Origin: JAVBLQ01 sp031553435 | GTDB taxonomy: Bacteria; Bacteroidota; Bacteroidia; Bacteroidales; Azobacteroidaceae | Assembly: GCA_031553435.1 (NCBI GenBank) | Contig: JAVBLQ010000030.1 | Span: 10,386 to 74,385, forward strand | Length of the DNA stretch: 64,000 nucleotides | Reading direction: 5' to 3' | Shown here: in pieces, positions 16,172-26,112 of the stretch | Position numbering within the stretch: the stretch's first letter is position 1 | Layout of the letters: each line of letters opens with the position of its first letter | Translations under genes and position numbers: made by a program | The notes under the pieces: generated by a model | What the model saw: the letters and a program-made list of their open reading frames with translations, nothing else | What the model was told of the DNA's origin: nothing | Databases searched by the model: none

Positions 16172-18132
16172 AAGCACTTACATTTTTTTTCTCTTTTTTA
16201 ATTTTAGGATTAATTGACAGCCCAGCACAAGAATTTTATTCAAGAACATTTGGGAAAATTACACAGAATGAAGCAACCATGACTTCCTGTGAATATGAAC
16301 CCGATGCTGAAGCCGTTGTTTTATATGAAATGGGTAAACTTTATTTTAGGGGAAATGATTTATCAGGTAGTTTTGAAATCAATTTGGAAAAAAGCGTTAA
16401 AATAAAAATATTAAAACAAGCAGGCATTAAATACGGAGAATATGAAATTCCTTTTTATATAGAAAAATTTCGTGCTGAAGATATTCACTCCCTAGAAGCA
16501 ATCACATATAATTATGAGGATGGTAAACTTATCAAATCGGAATTAGATCCTAAAAAAATTTACGAAGAAAAAATCAATGAAAACTGGAGAGTCAAAAAAT
16601 TTGCCATGCCTAACGTAAAAGAAGGATCCGTCATTGAAATTAAATATACACTTGTGAGTCCTTACTTTTTTAATGCCAAAGAATGGAATTTTCAGCGGAA
16701 AATTCCCGTTTTATACAGTAGTCTTGAGTTCAGAGCCATTCCTTATTATGAATATACTTACATCATGAAGGGATCCAAAAAATTCGAAGAACAGTCAACA
16801 GATCTCATAAATAATGACATTCAATGGGGAAATCTCAGATATAAAGAAGCAAGACACTACATGGTAATGAAGCAATTGCCTTCTTTCAAAGATGAAGAAT
16901 TTATTACTTCAGAAGAAGATTATATAATAAGTCTCAATTTTCAATTATCAAAAATCAATTATCCGGCAGGAGGCAGTAAACAAATTATGTCGACCTGGCC
17001 TGACTTATGCAATGACTTTTTGAAAGATGATGATTTTGGAAAATATATTAAATCTGTGGAAAAAGAAGCTAAAAAAATCATTCCGACTCTGGGCCTGGAA
17101 ACAAAATCCGAACAGGAAAAAATTGAAACGATTGTCAATTATGTAAAAACTAATTTTGCATGGAATAACAAAAAAGATAAATATTCTTCCTGCAAAGTTT
17201 CGGATTTCCTGAAACAAAAAACAGGAAATTCAGCAGATATGAACCTTTTCCTGTCAGGAATGCTGAGTGCTGCCGGAATAAATGCCATACCTGTTTTATT
17301 GAGTACCCGGGATCATGGAGTAGTCAGTTCTACGCATCCTTTCCAACAATTTTTGAATTATGTGATTGTTTCCGTAACAACAGGAGAAATCAGGTTATTA
17401 CTTGATGCTACCGAAACGATGTTGCCTTATGATAAATTACCATCCCGTTGTACGAATATCAGGGGTTTACTTGTTGAAAAAGATTCGAATAAATGGATTG
17501 ATATTGTCCAAGACGATGTAGCGCTCACCGATAGAACATTTAATATAAAATGCTCGGACGATTTGTCAAAACTGATTGCGGAAAATACCTACACAACATA
17601 CAACTATGATGCTTATAATTACAGGCGTTCTTATTACGGTGAAATTGATAATCTGAAAGAGCTTTTGAATGAAAGGAAAATAGAACCGCTAGGAGAAATC
17701 AATGTTCAAAACTATTCAGATCCGAAAAAACCTTTTATTTTTTCTTTCAAAACGGAAACAAATCTGGAAAATATTTCAGATAAACTTTTTATACCACCAT
17801 TCCAGAATCAGGCTGCAACAGATAATTGGTTTAAGCAGGCAAAGAGAACTTTTCCGGTTGATTTGATTCATCGTCATGGTGCTACTTATAAAAGTACCAT
17901 CCAAATTCCGGAAGGTTACAAAGTAGAACATTTACCTCAGGAAGTACAACATGCTGGAAAAATTATGAAAGTCAATTATTCTGCCGTCGAAAAAGGAAAT
18001 CAAATAGAAGTAACTGCCGGATTTGAATTCAAAGACAGTATTTATCCTGCAAAAGATTATCAGACATTGAAATCTACTTTTGATTATTTGATAAAAATAT
18101 TGAATGAAGTGGTTGTTTTATCTAAAAAATGA
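16168..18132 (+). CDS. DUF3857/transglutaminase-like paralogue lacking catalytic Cys and His
   Basis: A 654-residue exported protein (signal peptide about 1-20) with the same layout as its upstream neighbour: DUF3857, transglutaminase-like core, C-terminal DUF3858-like beta domain (IQIPEGYKVEHLPQEV). In the core, the position of the catalytic Cys reads GNSADMN (Ser355), and the His position reads LNYVIVSV (Tyr398). Only the Asp (LLLDATE) is kept. So this copy is probably inactive as a cysteine enzyme and may be a partner or binding subunit of the upstream protein. The ATG overlaps the upstream stop by 4 nt (ATGA). Alignment by eye; the exact equivalence needs a structural alignment. Confidence 0.82.
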   Translation: MKALTFFFSFLILGLIDSPAQEFYSRTFGKITQNEATMTSCEYEPDAEAVVLYEMGKLYFRGNDLSGSFEINLEKSVKIKILKQAGIKYGEYEIPFYIEKFRAEDIHSLEAITYNYEDGKLIKSELDPKKIYEEKINENWRVKKFAMPNVKEGSVIEIKYTLVSPYFFNAKEWNFQRKIPVLYSSLEFRAIPYYEYTYIMKGSKKFEEQSTDLINNDIQWGNLRYKEARHYMVMKQLPSFKDEEFITSEEDYIISLNFQLSKINYPAGGSKQIMSTWPDLCNDFLKDDDFGKYIKSVEKEAKKIIPTLGLETKSEQEKIETIVNYVKTNFAWNNKKDKYSSCKVSDFLKQKTGNSADMNLFLSGMLSAAGINAIPVLLSTRDHGVVSSTHPFQQFLNYVIVSVTTGEIRLLLDATETMLPYDKLPSRCTNIRGLLVEKDSNKWIDIVQDDVALTDRTFNIKCSDDLSKLIAENTYTTYNYDAYNYRRSYYGEIDNLKELLNERKIEPLGEINVQNYSDPKKPFIFSFKTETNLENISDKLFIPPFQNQAATDNWFKQAKRTFPVDLIHRHGATYKSTIQIPEGYKVEHLPQEVQHAGKIMKVNYSAVEKGNQIEVTAGFEFKDSIYPAKDYQTLKSTFDYLIKILNEVVVLSKK

Positions 18133-18133
18133 T

Positions 18134-18194
18134 ATTTTAGTTGAAAGTTTATGGTTTAATGTCTAATTTTCAACCTTCAATTTTCAACTAAAAT
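18134..18194 (+). repeat. Word-repeat hairpin between the transglutaminase pair and pgi
   Basis: A perfect 13-bp stem (ATTTTAGTTGAAA at 18134-18146 with TTTCAACTAAAAT at 18182-18194) starts 2 nt after the stop codon. The loop contains further TTTTCAACCTTCAA words related to the right arm. No T-tract follows. It separates the DUF3857 pair from pgi. Confidence 0.65.
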
Positions 18195-18225
18195 CATATA
18201 AACTAATTCTTGAAATATATTTTTT

Positions 18226-19575
18226 ATGAAACAGATTTCATTAAACATCAGCAAAACATTCGGCGCCATCACCAAAGAACAAGTTGATGCACAAGCTTCC
18301 AAAGCAAGAGATTGTGTTACCGCATTACATAAAGGAAGTGGAAAAGGAAATGATTTTCTCGGATGGTTGCACTTGCCGTCATCTATTACGGAAGCTGAAT
18401 TTAAAGATATTGAAACTACAGCACAAAAACTTAGAAGTTCATGTGAAGTGGTTGTTGTAATCGGCATCGGGGGAAGCTATTTAGGTGCAAAAGCCGTTAT
18501 CGATGCACTTTCTAATTCTTTTGACTGGTTACAAAAAGAAAGAAAAAATCCTGTCGTTGTCTATGCTGGACACAATATCGGTGAAGATTATTTATATGAG
18601 TTAACAACATTCCTGAAAGGTAAAAAGTTCGGAATCATCAATATTTCCAAATCAGGAACTACAACAGAACCGGCTATCGCTTTCCGTTTGCTTAAACAAC
18701 AATTGGAAGATGCCGTCGGAAAAGCAGAAGCCAAAGAACGCATCGTTGCAATTACAGACAAAGCCCGTGGAGCATTGCGTACCTTGGCCAATCAGGAAGG
18801 ATACAAGACTTTTGTTATTCCGGATGATGTGGGCGGTCGTTTTTCCGTGTTGACTCCCGTAGGGTTATTGCCGATTGCTATTGCCGGAATAGACATTCGT
18901 CAACTGGTTGCCGGAGCTGTTGACATGGAAAAATCAACGGGAGAAGATATTCCTTTTGCTGAAAATATTGCCGCTATTTATGCTGCAACCAGAAATGAGC
19001 TTTATAAAAAAGGGAAAAAAATAGAGATTTTGGCCAATTTCCATCCTAAATTACACTATGTATCCGAATGGTGGAAACAACTTTACGGAGAAAGTGAAGG
19101 GAAAGAACATAAAGGAATATTCACCGCTTCCGTTGATTTTACAACAGACCTGCACTCTATGGGACAATGGATTCAGGAAGGTGAACGTTCGATTTTTGAA
19201 ACAGTTATATCAGTTAATCAACCTACCTACAAAGTAGAAATTCCTTCGGATAAAGATAATCTCGATGGGTTGAATTTCCTTGCCGGTAAACGTGTGGACG
19301 AAGTCAATAAAATGGCAGAATTAGGAACCCAACTGGCTCACGTTGACGGAGAAGTTCCCAATATTAAAATAGAAATTCCAGAACTAAACGCTTATTATCT
19401 CGGTCAGTTAATTTATTTCTTCGAAAAAGCCTGCGGAATCAGTGGCTATTTATTAGGAGTGAATCCATTTGACCAACCGGGAGTAGAGGCATACAAGAAA
19501 AATATGTTTGCCCTTTTAAACAAACCCGGGTTTGAGGAAGAAAGCAAAGCAATACAGTTGAAAGTTAAAAACTAA
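18226..19575 (+). CDS. pgi: Glucose-6-phosphate isomerase
   Basis: Interconverts glucose 6-phosphate and fructose 6-phosphate in glycolysis. At 449 residues it is the short bacterial form. Motifs seen are the phosphate-binding GIGGSYLGAKA (about 80-90) and SKSGTTTEP (141-149), the family signature DDVGGRFSVLTPVGLLP (about 201-217), and DLHSMGQWIQEG near 304-315. It lies in the lysS-gpsA direction and is followed by a HAD phosphatase. The last codons (AAAGTTAAAAAC) run into the next word hairpin. Confidence 0.96.
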   Translation: MKQISLNISKTFGAITKEQVDAQASKARDCVTALHKGSGKGNDFLGWLHLPSSITEAEFKDIETTAQKLRSSCEVVVVIGIGGSYLGAKAVIDALSNSFDWLQKERKNPVVVYAGHNIGEDYLYELTTFLKGKKFGIINISKSGTTTEPAIAFRLLKQQLEDAVGKAEAKERIVAITDKARGALRTLANQEGYKTFVIPDDVGGRFSVLTPVGLLPIAIAGIDIRQLVAGAVDMEKSTGEDIPFAENIAAIYAATRNELYKKGKKIEILANFHPKLHYVSEWWKQLYGESEGKEHKGIFTASVDFTTDLHSMGQWIQEGERSIFETVISVNQPTYKVEIPSDKDNLDGLNFLAGKRVDEVNKMAELGTQLAHVDGEVPNIKIEIPELNAYYLGQLIYFFEKACGISGYLLGVNPFDQPGVEAYKKNMFALLNKPGFEEESKAIQLKVKN

Positions 19576-19650
19576 AAGTTAAAAGATAAAAGTGAAGGAC
19601 TAAGAATTAAAAGTGAAGAATCATTTTTCACTTTTAATTCTTAGTTCTTA
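19566..19650 (+). repeat. Word-repeat hairpin between pgi and the HAD gene
   Basis: An 18-bp perfect stem (19600-19617 CTAAGAATTAAAAGTGAA with 19627-19644) has a 9-nt loop. It is preceded by looser copies of the same AAAGTTAAAA/AAAAGTGAAG words that start inside the last pgi codons (from about 19560). The next gene starts 13 bp after the stem. There is no long T-tract. Confidence 0.7.
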
Positions 19651-19657
19651 ATTTATT

Positions 19658-20341
19658 ATGATTAAAGCAGTATTATTCGACATGGATGGCGTTCTTTACA
19701 ATTCCATGCCCGGACATGCCAAGGCCTGGGAAGAAGCCATCCGTTTTTACAATATTCCGTGTACATATGAAGAGTTTTACCTTCATGAAGGAAGAACAGG
19801 TCATTCAACCATTGATTTATTGTTTCAACGACATTATGGCAGAAATGCTACTCTGGATGAAAAAACGGAAATTTATGCATTGAAATCCAAACTTTTCCAA
19901 CAATATAATAAACATCGTATAATGGACGGAGCTTTAGAGGTATTGAAAAAAACAAAAGAATCCGGACTGAAAATTATACTTGTTACAGGATCTGCACAAG
20001 AATCATTATTGGATAAAATTTCATCTGATTTTCCGGGCTTTTTCCATGAAGATTTGATGGTAACGGGCAACAATGTGGTGTTTGGAAAACCTCATCCGGA
20101 ACCATATCTTTTAGGTTTACAAAAAGGGCAAATCACAAAAGAAGAAGCCATTGTGGTCGAAAATGCACCAATGGGAGTCGAATCTTCCAAAGCAGCAGGA
20201 ATTTATACCATAGCAGTCAATACAGGACCATTGGAAACTCAGATTTTGAAAGATGCCGGAGCTGATTGTATCTTCTCTTCTATGAATGAATTAGCAGAAG
20301 ATTTTGATAAACTTCTCAATACGATAAATTCTTCAAAATAG
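19658..20341 (+). CDS. HAD-superfamily phosphatase, beta-phosphoglucomutase-like
   Basis: A 227-residue subfamily IA HAD hydrolase. Motif I is DMDGVLYN with nucleophile Asp8 and acid/base Asp10, motif II is LVTGS (about 108-112), motif III includes the Lys of VFGKPHPEPYL, and motif IV is VVENAPMGVESSKAAG. The cap between motifs I and II fits beta-phosphoglucomutase or phosphatases acting on sugar phosphates. Position behind pgi suggests sugar-phosphate metabolism, but the substrate cannot be assigned. Confidence 0.85.
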   Translation: MIKAVLFDMDGVLYNSMPGHAKAWEEAIRFYNIPCTYEEFYLHEGRTGHSTIDLLFQRHYGRNATLDEKTEIYALKSKLFQQYNKHRIMDGALEVLKKTKESGLKIILVTGSAQESLLDKISSDFPGFFHEDLMVTGNNVVFGKPHPEPYLLGLQKGQITKEEAIVVENAPMGVESSKAAGIYTIAVNTGPLETQILKDAGADCIFSSMNELAEDFDKLLNTINSSK

Positions 20342-20375
20342 AATTTTATTGATTGTCTCATCTCTTTAAAATGAT

Positions 20376-20416
20376 CAATCGTGTGACTATCAAGAAAAAT
20401 AATAGTCACACGATTG
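20376..20416. terminator. Perfect inverted repeat between convergent genes (possible bidirectional terminator)
   Basis: CAATCGTGTGACTAT (20376-20390) and its perfect complement (20402-20416) form a 15-bp stem with an 11-nt loop. It lies between the converging HAD gene and GH97 gene. T-tracts are weak on both sides, so termination strength is unsure. Confidence 0.6.
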
Positions 20417-20452
20417 AAATTGAAACCTTTATACCTAATGTAAACCAAAAAT

Positions 20453-22561
20453 TTATTCCATAATACTGATAGCATAACCTCCTCCCGGAGCCGATTTTAG
20501 TGTTAATTTGGATTTATTTGTTACAGTGACTTTCCGTATTTCATATGCCTGCGGATTGGTTTTGTAATGTGCATCCTTTTTATCACTGTAAATGGTTGCA
20601 GTGTATTTTTTGGCAGGATCCAGGAAGTCAAAAGAAATATTGGAAGTATGGCCGTTTTCTCCGGCAACGCTGCCTATAAACCAATTGTTGCTTCCTTTTG
20701 CTTTGCGGGCAACAGTGATGTATTTTCCTGGTTCGGCTTCCAGATATTTGCTTTCATCCCAGTCGATAGCAACATCTTTAATGAATTGGAATGCATCAAT
20801 GAAACGATTGTAATTTTCAGGAAGATCAGCAGCCATTTGTAAAGGACTGTACATTGTTACATAAAGTGCCAATTGATTAGCTAATGTGCTGTTTACATGA
20901 GATTTATTATCCGGATTGATCTTTTCGATATCCATTTCGAAGATACCCGGAGTATAATCCATTGGCCCTCCGATCAGGCGTGTAAACGGAAGAATGGTAA
21001 CATGATATGGCTTACTTCCTCCAAATGCCTGGTATTCAGTCCCCCGGGCTGATTCATTTCCTATTAAATTCGGATAAGTGCGGCAAATTCCGGTCGGACG
21101 CACTGCTTCGTGGGCATTGACCATGATTTTATATTTTGCAGCCTTTTCAATTGCATATTGATAATGATTGATTAACCACTGACTATAATGATTTTCGGCG
21201 CGGGGAATAATGTTTCCTACATAACCGCTTTTCACAGCATTGTAACCATTATCTTTCATGAATTGATAGGCAGCATCCATGTGCCGTTCGTAATTTCTTA
21301 CAGATGATGATGTTTCGTGGTGCATGATCATTTTAACTCCTTTGCTTTTTGCACAATCCCGTATTTCATTGACATTGAAATCCGGATAAGGGGTTACAAA
21401 ATCAAATACATAATCTTTGGAGTTGCCGAACCAGTCTTCCCAACCGATATTCCAGCCTTCGACCAATACGGCATCAAAACCATGTTGGGAAGCAAAATCA
21501 ATGTATTTTTTCACGTTTGCGGTTGTTGCGCCGTGGGTTTCGTTAGGTTTTACTTTGGTGTAGTCGGTAATGCCTAATTGTATGCTGGGCAAGTCATTGG
21601 TGTATGACCATGTGCTTTTGCCGGTGATCATTTCCCACCAGACACCTACATATTTTACAGGTTTAATCCATGATGTATCTTCTATCTTGCAAGGCTCATT
21701 CAGATTCAATGTAATTTTTGATGACAGAATATCGCGGGCATCATCGCTCACTATTACTGTTCGCCAGGGAGTGACACAAGGAGACTGCATATAACCTTTA
21801 TCGTTTGTTTCATCGGGAGTGAGCCATGATTCAAAAATCAGATTTTTATCATCCAGATTCAGGTGCATGCATGGATAGTTTATTAAAGCGGCTTCATGTA
21901 AATTGATGTATAATCCGTCGCTGGTTTTCATCATCAAGGCTGTTTGTACTCCGGTTTCCGAGAATTGCCTTTGAGAAGCATTGGGAGTGACGGCGCCTTT
22001 GAATAATTTTCTGATTTCCGATAATTTAGAGATTGTATAATCATATTCTTGTGTATCGTAATCGCCTGGAATCCAATAAGCAGTATGGTCTCCGCTCATA
22101 GCAAACTGAGTTCGTTCTTCTTTGATAACAAAATAAACCAGATTCTTCTGTTGAGGGAATTCGTAACGGAAGCCTAAACCGTCATTGAACAAACGAAACC
22201 GGATAATCATTTGTCTGTCAGTCGTTTTTTGATTGAGAGAAACGATTAATTCGTTATAATGATTACGGATTTCTTTCACTTCTCCCCAAACAGGTTTCCA
22301 GGTTTCATCAAAAGTGGATGTTTTTTTATCAACAATTGTGAAGTCTGAGTTGAATACTCCTTTTTCACCTTTCAATTCAAATCCCAGTTTACTTGGTTTG
22401 ATCACATCTTTTCCTTTGTATGTCAGTTCATAAGTGGGAATTCCTCCATTTTGTAATGTGAAATTCATGGTTAAGTTCCCGTCAGGTGATTTTAATTCCT
22501 GAGCCATTGTCCATATTGCTATAACAGAAAGACAGATGATCGAAATTGTTTTTTTAATCAT
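20453..22561 (-). CDS. GH97 alpha-glucosidase (SusB-like)
   Basis: An exported 702-residue glycoside hydrolase of family 97 (signal peptide about 1-20, ending TMAQ). An N-terminal beta-sandwich precedes a TIM barrel and a C-terminal beta domain. Catalytic-region motifs resemble SusB of Bacteroides thetaiotaomicron, the inverting alpha-glucosidase: MIMHHETSSSVRNYERH, NAVKSGYVGNI, VNAHEAVRPTGICRTYPN and GNESARGTEY, which hold the glutamates expected for the catalytic base, acid and calcium ligands. The retaining GH97 Asp is absent from the NAVKSGYVG segment. It should release glucose from malto-oligosaccharides in the periplasm. No SusC/D pair is adjacent. Confidence 0.9.
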   Translation of the reverse strand: MIKKTISIICLSVIAIWTMAQELKSPDGNLTMNFTLQNGGIPTYELTYKGKDVIKPSKLGFELKGEKGVFNSDFTIVDKKTSTFDETWKPVWGEVKEIRNHYNELIVSLNQKTTDRQMIIRFRLFNDGLGFRYEFPQQKNLVYFVIKEERTQFAMSGDHTAYWIPGDYDTQEYDYTISKLSEIRKLFKGAVTPNASQRQFSETGVQTALMMKTSDGLYINLHEAALINYPCMHLNLDDKNLIFESWLTPDETNDKGYMQSPCVTPWRTVIVSDDARDILSSKITLNLNEPCKIEDTSWIKPVKYVGVWWEMITGKSTWSYTNDLPSIQLGITDYTKVKPNETHGATTANVKKYIDFASQHGFDAVLVEGWNIGWEDWFGNSKDYVFDFVTPYPDFNVNEIRDCAKSKGVKMIMHHETSSSVRNYERHMDAAYQFMKDNGYNAVKSGYVGNIIPRAENHYSQWLINHYQYAIEKAAKYKIMVNAHEAVRPTGICRTYPNLIGNESARGTEYQAFGGSKPYHVTILPFTRLIGGPMDYTPGIFEMDIEKINPDNKSHVNSTLANQLALYVTMYSPLQMAADLPENYNRFIDAFQFIKDVAIDWDESKYLEAEPGKYITVARKAKGSNNWFIGSVAGENGHTSNISFDFLDPAKKYTATIYSDKKDAHYKTNPQAYEIRKVTVTNKSKLTLKSAPGGGYAISIME

Positions 22562-22732
22562 GGCGTTAATTTTTCAAGTATGTTTTCAATACTACAAAAT
22601 TAATGGATGTATCCGAAGTTCAGTTCTTTTATGGATGATTATCCGGTAAAGATGTTATGGAAACGTTTGCGGGATGTTTAGAAGTTTAGAAATTGTTTCA
22701 AATTACAACTGGAAATCTATATGAATTTTTAA

Positions 22733-22767
22733 ATACAAAGACACGAAGACATAAAATTTATTTTATG
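22733..22767. repeat. Half copy of the CACAAAGACACGAA word repeat plus small palindrome
   Basis: ATACAAAGACACGAAGACAT at 22733-22752 matches the word used in the hairpin at 39187-39250, but the inverted arm is missing here. A short perfect palindrome (CATAAAAT/ATTTTATG, 22750-22767) follows. The spacer between GH97 and rodA (22562-22811) holds nothing else I can name; it must contain the GH97 promoter. Confidence 0.5.
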
Positions 22768-22811
22768 AACACAGAGGGGGTATGGAGAGGTTACATATTT
22801 AAACAGTTAAT

Positions 22812-24272
22812 TCAGAACCTTTCTCCTCTTGTAGCATCCAGTTTCAGGAAAATAAACAATAAAATTGTAAATCCCCAAAGTGAAGAACCTCCATAACTGA
22901 AAAAGGGTAAGGGGATTCCGATAACGGGAGTCAATCCGATAACCATACCAATGTTGATGGCCAGGTGAAAAAATAAAATGGAGGCGACACTATATCCGTA
23001 AACCCGGTTGAATGTTGTTCGCTGTCGTTCAGCCAAAAAAATTAGACGGATAATCAGGACTCCGAATAAAATTAATACTGTGGAAGATCCTAAAAATCCC
23101 TGTTCTTCTCCAACCGTACAAAAGATGAAGTCGGTATCTTGTTCCGGAACATATTTTAATTTGGTTTGGGTTCCGTTTAAGAAACCTTTGCCGATTAATC
23201 CCCCGGATCCAATGGCAATTTTGGATTGATTGACATTATACCCGGCTCCACTGGGATCGTCTTCCATTCCTAAAGAAACCTTGATTCTGATTTGTTGGTG
23301 AGGTTGCAAAACTTCATCAAAAACATAATTAACGGAATATAAGAATCCGACAGATCCAATGACGAAAAATGCAATGAAAAAGTATTCTTTTTTCCAATAC
23401 TGATAGGCTAACAGGAACATAAAGCCTGACACAACTGCTACAGCCAACCATTCTACATACACCAAATTAAATGGATGTATCAAATATACAATGGTGGATA
23501 CCGAGATTAGTCCAAGAAAAAAATAAAGAGGATAACTGATTTTGAAAGAGTCTTCTTTTTTATAATAAAAGGCAAGCGCTGATGCAAAAAACAGAATCAG
23601 GATAAGTACAATGAATTCACCGAGAGGAGTATTGTCTAAGAAAACTGTATCAGAATATTTAATTCCCAGAATGAAAAATAAAACGGCGCAGAATCCGCTA
23701 AAAAGGATTGAGCCTGACATTCCTTCACGATACAATACCAATAAGAAAGCCAGATAAACCAAAGCCGATCCGGTTTCTTTTTGTAGTAAAATCAATACCA
23801 TCGGTAATCCTATAATGATGGCAATGATTGATAGATTTTTGAAAATATTCAGTCTGAAATTATGAAGATTCATGTATTTGGCGACTGCCAGGGCTACTGC
23901 AAACTTTGCAAATTCAGCGGGTTGCATCCTGAACGATCCAATGACCAACCACGATCTGGACCCCCTGATTTCAGTAGAAAAGAATATGGTAACGATCAGT
24001 AATAGTATAATTAAGACATAAGCGAAATTGGCAAAAATATCATATATGTCACTATCAAGCATCAGTATTATGAATGCAATAGTCAAAGAGGTAGTCATCC
24101 AAACCAATTGCATGCCGGCGCGTCCGGACAAATCGAACATGCCCTGATCTTCCAAACCGAATTCATAACTGGCCCCATAGATGCTGAACCAACCTCCGAT
24201 GATCAGGATAATGTATAAAATAACGATAGTCCAGTCGACGGACTTCCAGATGTTGACTTTACGGTAAGACAT
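22812..24272 (-). CDS. rodA: Rod-shape-determining protein RodA (SEDS glycosyltransferase)
   Basis: A polytopic membrane protein of the SEDS family that polymerises lipid II glycan strands with PBP2 during cell elongation. At 486 residues it is longer than proteobacterial RodA (about 370), as is usual in Bacteroidota. Family segments seen are RGSRSWLVIGSFRMQPAEFAK (about 105-125), QSKIAIGSGGLIGKG near 355-369, VPEQDTDFIFCTVGEEQGF, and the C-terminal GIPLPFFSYGGSS signature. It is the last gene of the elongasome operon and overlaps mrdA by 14 nt. Confidence 0.95.
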   Translation of the reverse strand: MSYRKVNIWKSVDWTIVILYIILIIGGWFSIYGASYEFGLEDQGMFDLSGRAGMQLVWMTTSLTIAFIILMLDSDIYDIFANFAYVLIILLLIVTIFFSTEIRGSRSWLVIGSFRMQPAEFAKFAVALAVAKYMNLHNFRLNIFKNLSIIAIIIGLPMVLILLQKETGSALVYLAFLLVLYREGMSGSILFSGFCAVLFFILGIKYSDTVFLDNTPLGEFIVLILILFFASALAFYYKKEDSFKISYPLYFFLGLISVSTIVYLIHPFNLVYVEWLAVAVVSGFMFLLAYQYWKKEYFFIAFFVIGSVGFLYSVNYVFDEVLQPHQQIRIKVSLGMEDDPSGAGYNVNQSKIAIGSGGLIGKGFLNGTQTKLKYVPEQDTDFIFCTVGEEQGFLGSSTVLILFGVLIIRLIFLAERQRTTFNRVYGYSVASILFFHLAINIGMVIGLTPVIGIPLPFFSYGGSSLWGFTILLFIFLKLDATRGERF

Positions 24273-26112
24273 TGGGCAATAATACTGTATTTTTCATATT
24301 TGTTTCCATCCACTTAATATTTTCAGGGACTGTTCCCTTCAAATATTTTTCTAACATCAGACGTCCGATCGGAACGGCATAAGTGGCTCCGAATCCGGCG
24401 TTTTCCACATAGACGGCAATTGCTACTTTCGGGTTATCTTTCGGTGCAAATCCCATGAATATCGAGTGATCTTTTCCGTGAGGATTCTGAGCCGTTCCTG
24501 TTTTTCCACAGACTTCGAATTCTGGGATATTTGCAGTTTTACAGGTTCCTCCGGTGACGGCGCCCCTCATTCCTTCCACAATAGGATCATAATAGTCCGG
24601 ATGGATTTGGGTATATCTTTTCTTTGTATATAAAGTATCCAGGGAAGTGTCTTCTATTTCTTTTACAACATGGGGAGTATAAAAATATCCTCTGTTGGCA
24701 ATACCTGCCGCCAGATTACAGATTTGCAAGGGAGTTGCTAAAATTTCTCCCTGACCTATGGAAATGGAAATAACAGTAAATGCGTTCCAACGATCTTTGT
24801 AAATTTTGTTATAATACTCACTATTAGGAATTAATCCTCTTTTTTCACCAGCCAGATCGACACCTAATTTGTAACCGAAACCCAGGGAAACCATGTGGTC
24901 TTTCCATATATCCAACGCATTTCCGATGGTTGGATATTTTTTCCTGTTTTCCAACATTCCCTTCATCCCCCAACAAAAATAGGCGTTACAGGATGTTGAA
25001 ACTGCCGGTATCAATGATAAGGGTGAACCATGAGAGTGACAAGCCGGGCGTCCGCCTCCCGGAGGAAATCCGTGTGCACATGAAAAACTGGTGCCTGGAA
25101 CAATAATTCCTTCTTCCAGAAAGATTAGTCCTTGTGCTGCTTTAAAAGTTGATCCCGGAGGGTAAAGGGCGTTCAATGCTCTGTTTATCAATGGTTTTTC
25201 CGGATTGGTAACTAAATCCTGATAGTTACGGCTGAAATTTCTACCGACCAGAATGGAGGGATCGTAATTGGGGCTGGCTACCATGCATAATATTTCACCG
25301 GTTGAAGGTTCTATCATGATGATGCTTCCCAGTTTATTTTTCATTAATTCTTCTCCGTAGGCTTGAAGCTCAATATCAATGGATAAATTGAGATTTTTCC
25401 CTGAAATAGGTGATGCATCATATATTCCGTCTTCATATTTACCTTTGATCCGGCCGTGTGCATCGCGTAATAAGATTTCTACTCCCTTTTTTCCTCTTAA
25501 ATAAGTTTCGTATGAATCTTCTACTCCGGCTTTCCCAGTATAATCTCCTCTGACATAATAAGGATCTTGTTCCAGTTTTTGTTTGTCGGCCTCGGCAATA
25601 TACCCTAAAACATGAGCAGCATTGGGGTAATTATAATCTCTGACTGTTCGGTTCTGGATATAAAAACCGGGGAACTTATATAATTTTTCTTGTAAAAATC
25701 CATATTCTTTATTTCCCAATTGGGTCATAAAAACTTGCGGAGTATAGGAAGAATAGCCTGGGTTCAGTCGTTTATTTTTAATATCAAGCATTCGTTTTTT
25801 GAATTGTTCGGGGGTGATGCTCAAAATATTACAAAAATCGAGTGTGTCAAAAGGCTGTATTTCCTTCATAACAAACATGACATCATAGGCTGGTTGGTTA
25901 TAAACCAATAAATTTCCGTTTCGGTCATAAATAAGTCCGCGCGAAGGATATAGTGTTTTTTTTAGAAAGGCATTACTGTCGGCATATATTTTATAATCAC
26001 TGTTGACAACTTGTAAAAAAAACAGTTGCAACAGATAAATAATTACGATTGTACAAATGAATGCAATTATTTTACGTTTTCTTTCTTCAAAATTGAATGT
26101 AGTTTGCTTCAC
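24259..26112 (-). CDS. mrdA: Penicillin-binding protein 2 (elongation transpeptidase)
   Basis: A 617-residue class B PBP with one N-terminal membrane helix (about 14-36), a dimerisation/pedestal domain (YPSRGLIYDRNGNLLVYN at about 55-72), and the transpeptidase domain. Active-site motifs are intact: S321-T-F-K324 in YPPGSTFK, S374-C-N376, and K537-T-G539. It cross-links peptidoglycan with RodA. It overlaps mreD by 4 nt (ATGA) and rodA by 14 nt, which indicates coupled translation. Confidence 0.95.
   Translation of the reverse strand: MKQTTFNFEERKRKIIAFICTIVIIYLLQLFFLQVVNSDYKIYADSNAFLKKTLYPSRGLIYDRNGNLLVYNQPAYDVMFVMKEIQPFDTLDFCNILSITPEQFKKRMLDIKNKRLNPGYSSYTPQVFMTQLGNKEYGFLQEKLYKFPGFYIQNRTVRDYNYPNAAHVLGYIAEADKQKLEQDPYYVRGDYTGKAGVEDSYETYLRGKKGVEILLRDAHGRIKGKYEDGIYDASPISGKNLNLSIDIELQAYGEELMKNKLGSIIMIEPSTGEILCMVASPNYDPSILVGRNFSRNYQDLVTNPEKPLINRALNALYPPGSTFKAAQGLIFLEEGIIVPGTSFSCAHGFPPGGGRPACHSHGSPLSLIPAVSTSCNAYFCWGMKGMLENRKKYPTIGNALDIWKDHMVSLGFGYKLGVDLAGEKRGLIPNSEYYNKIYKDRWNAFTVISISIGQGEILATPLQICNLAAGIANRGYFYTPHVVKEIEDTSLDTLYTKKRYTQIHPDYYDPIVEGMRGAVTGGTCKTANIPEFEVCGKTGTAQNPHGKDHSIFMGFAPKDNPKVAIAVYVENAGFGATYAVPIGRLMLEKYLKGTVPENIKWMETNMKNTVLLPNVLP

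Noticed and set aside
22693..22896. 67-codon plus-strand ORF between GH97 and rodA
   Set aside because: It runs through a word repeat and into the antisense of rodA; no protein-like features.
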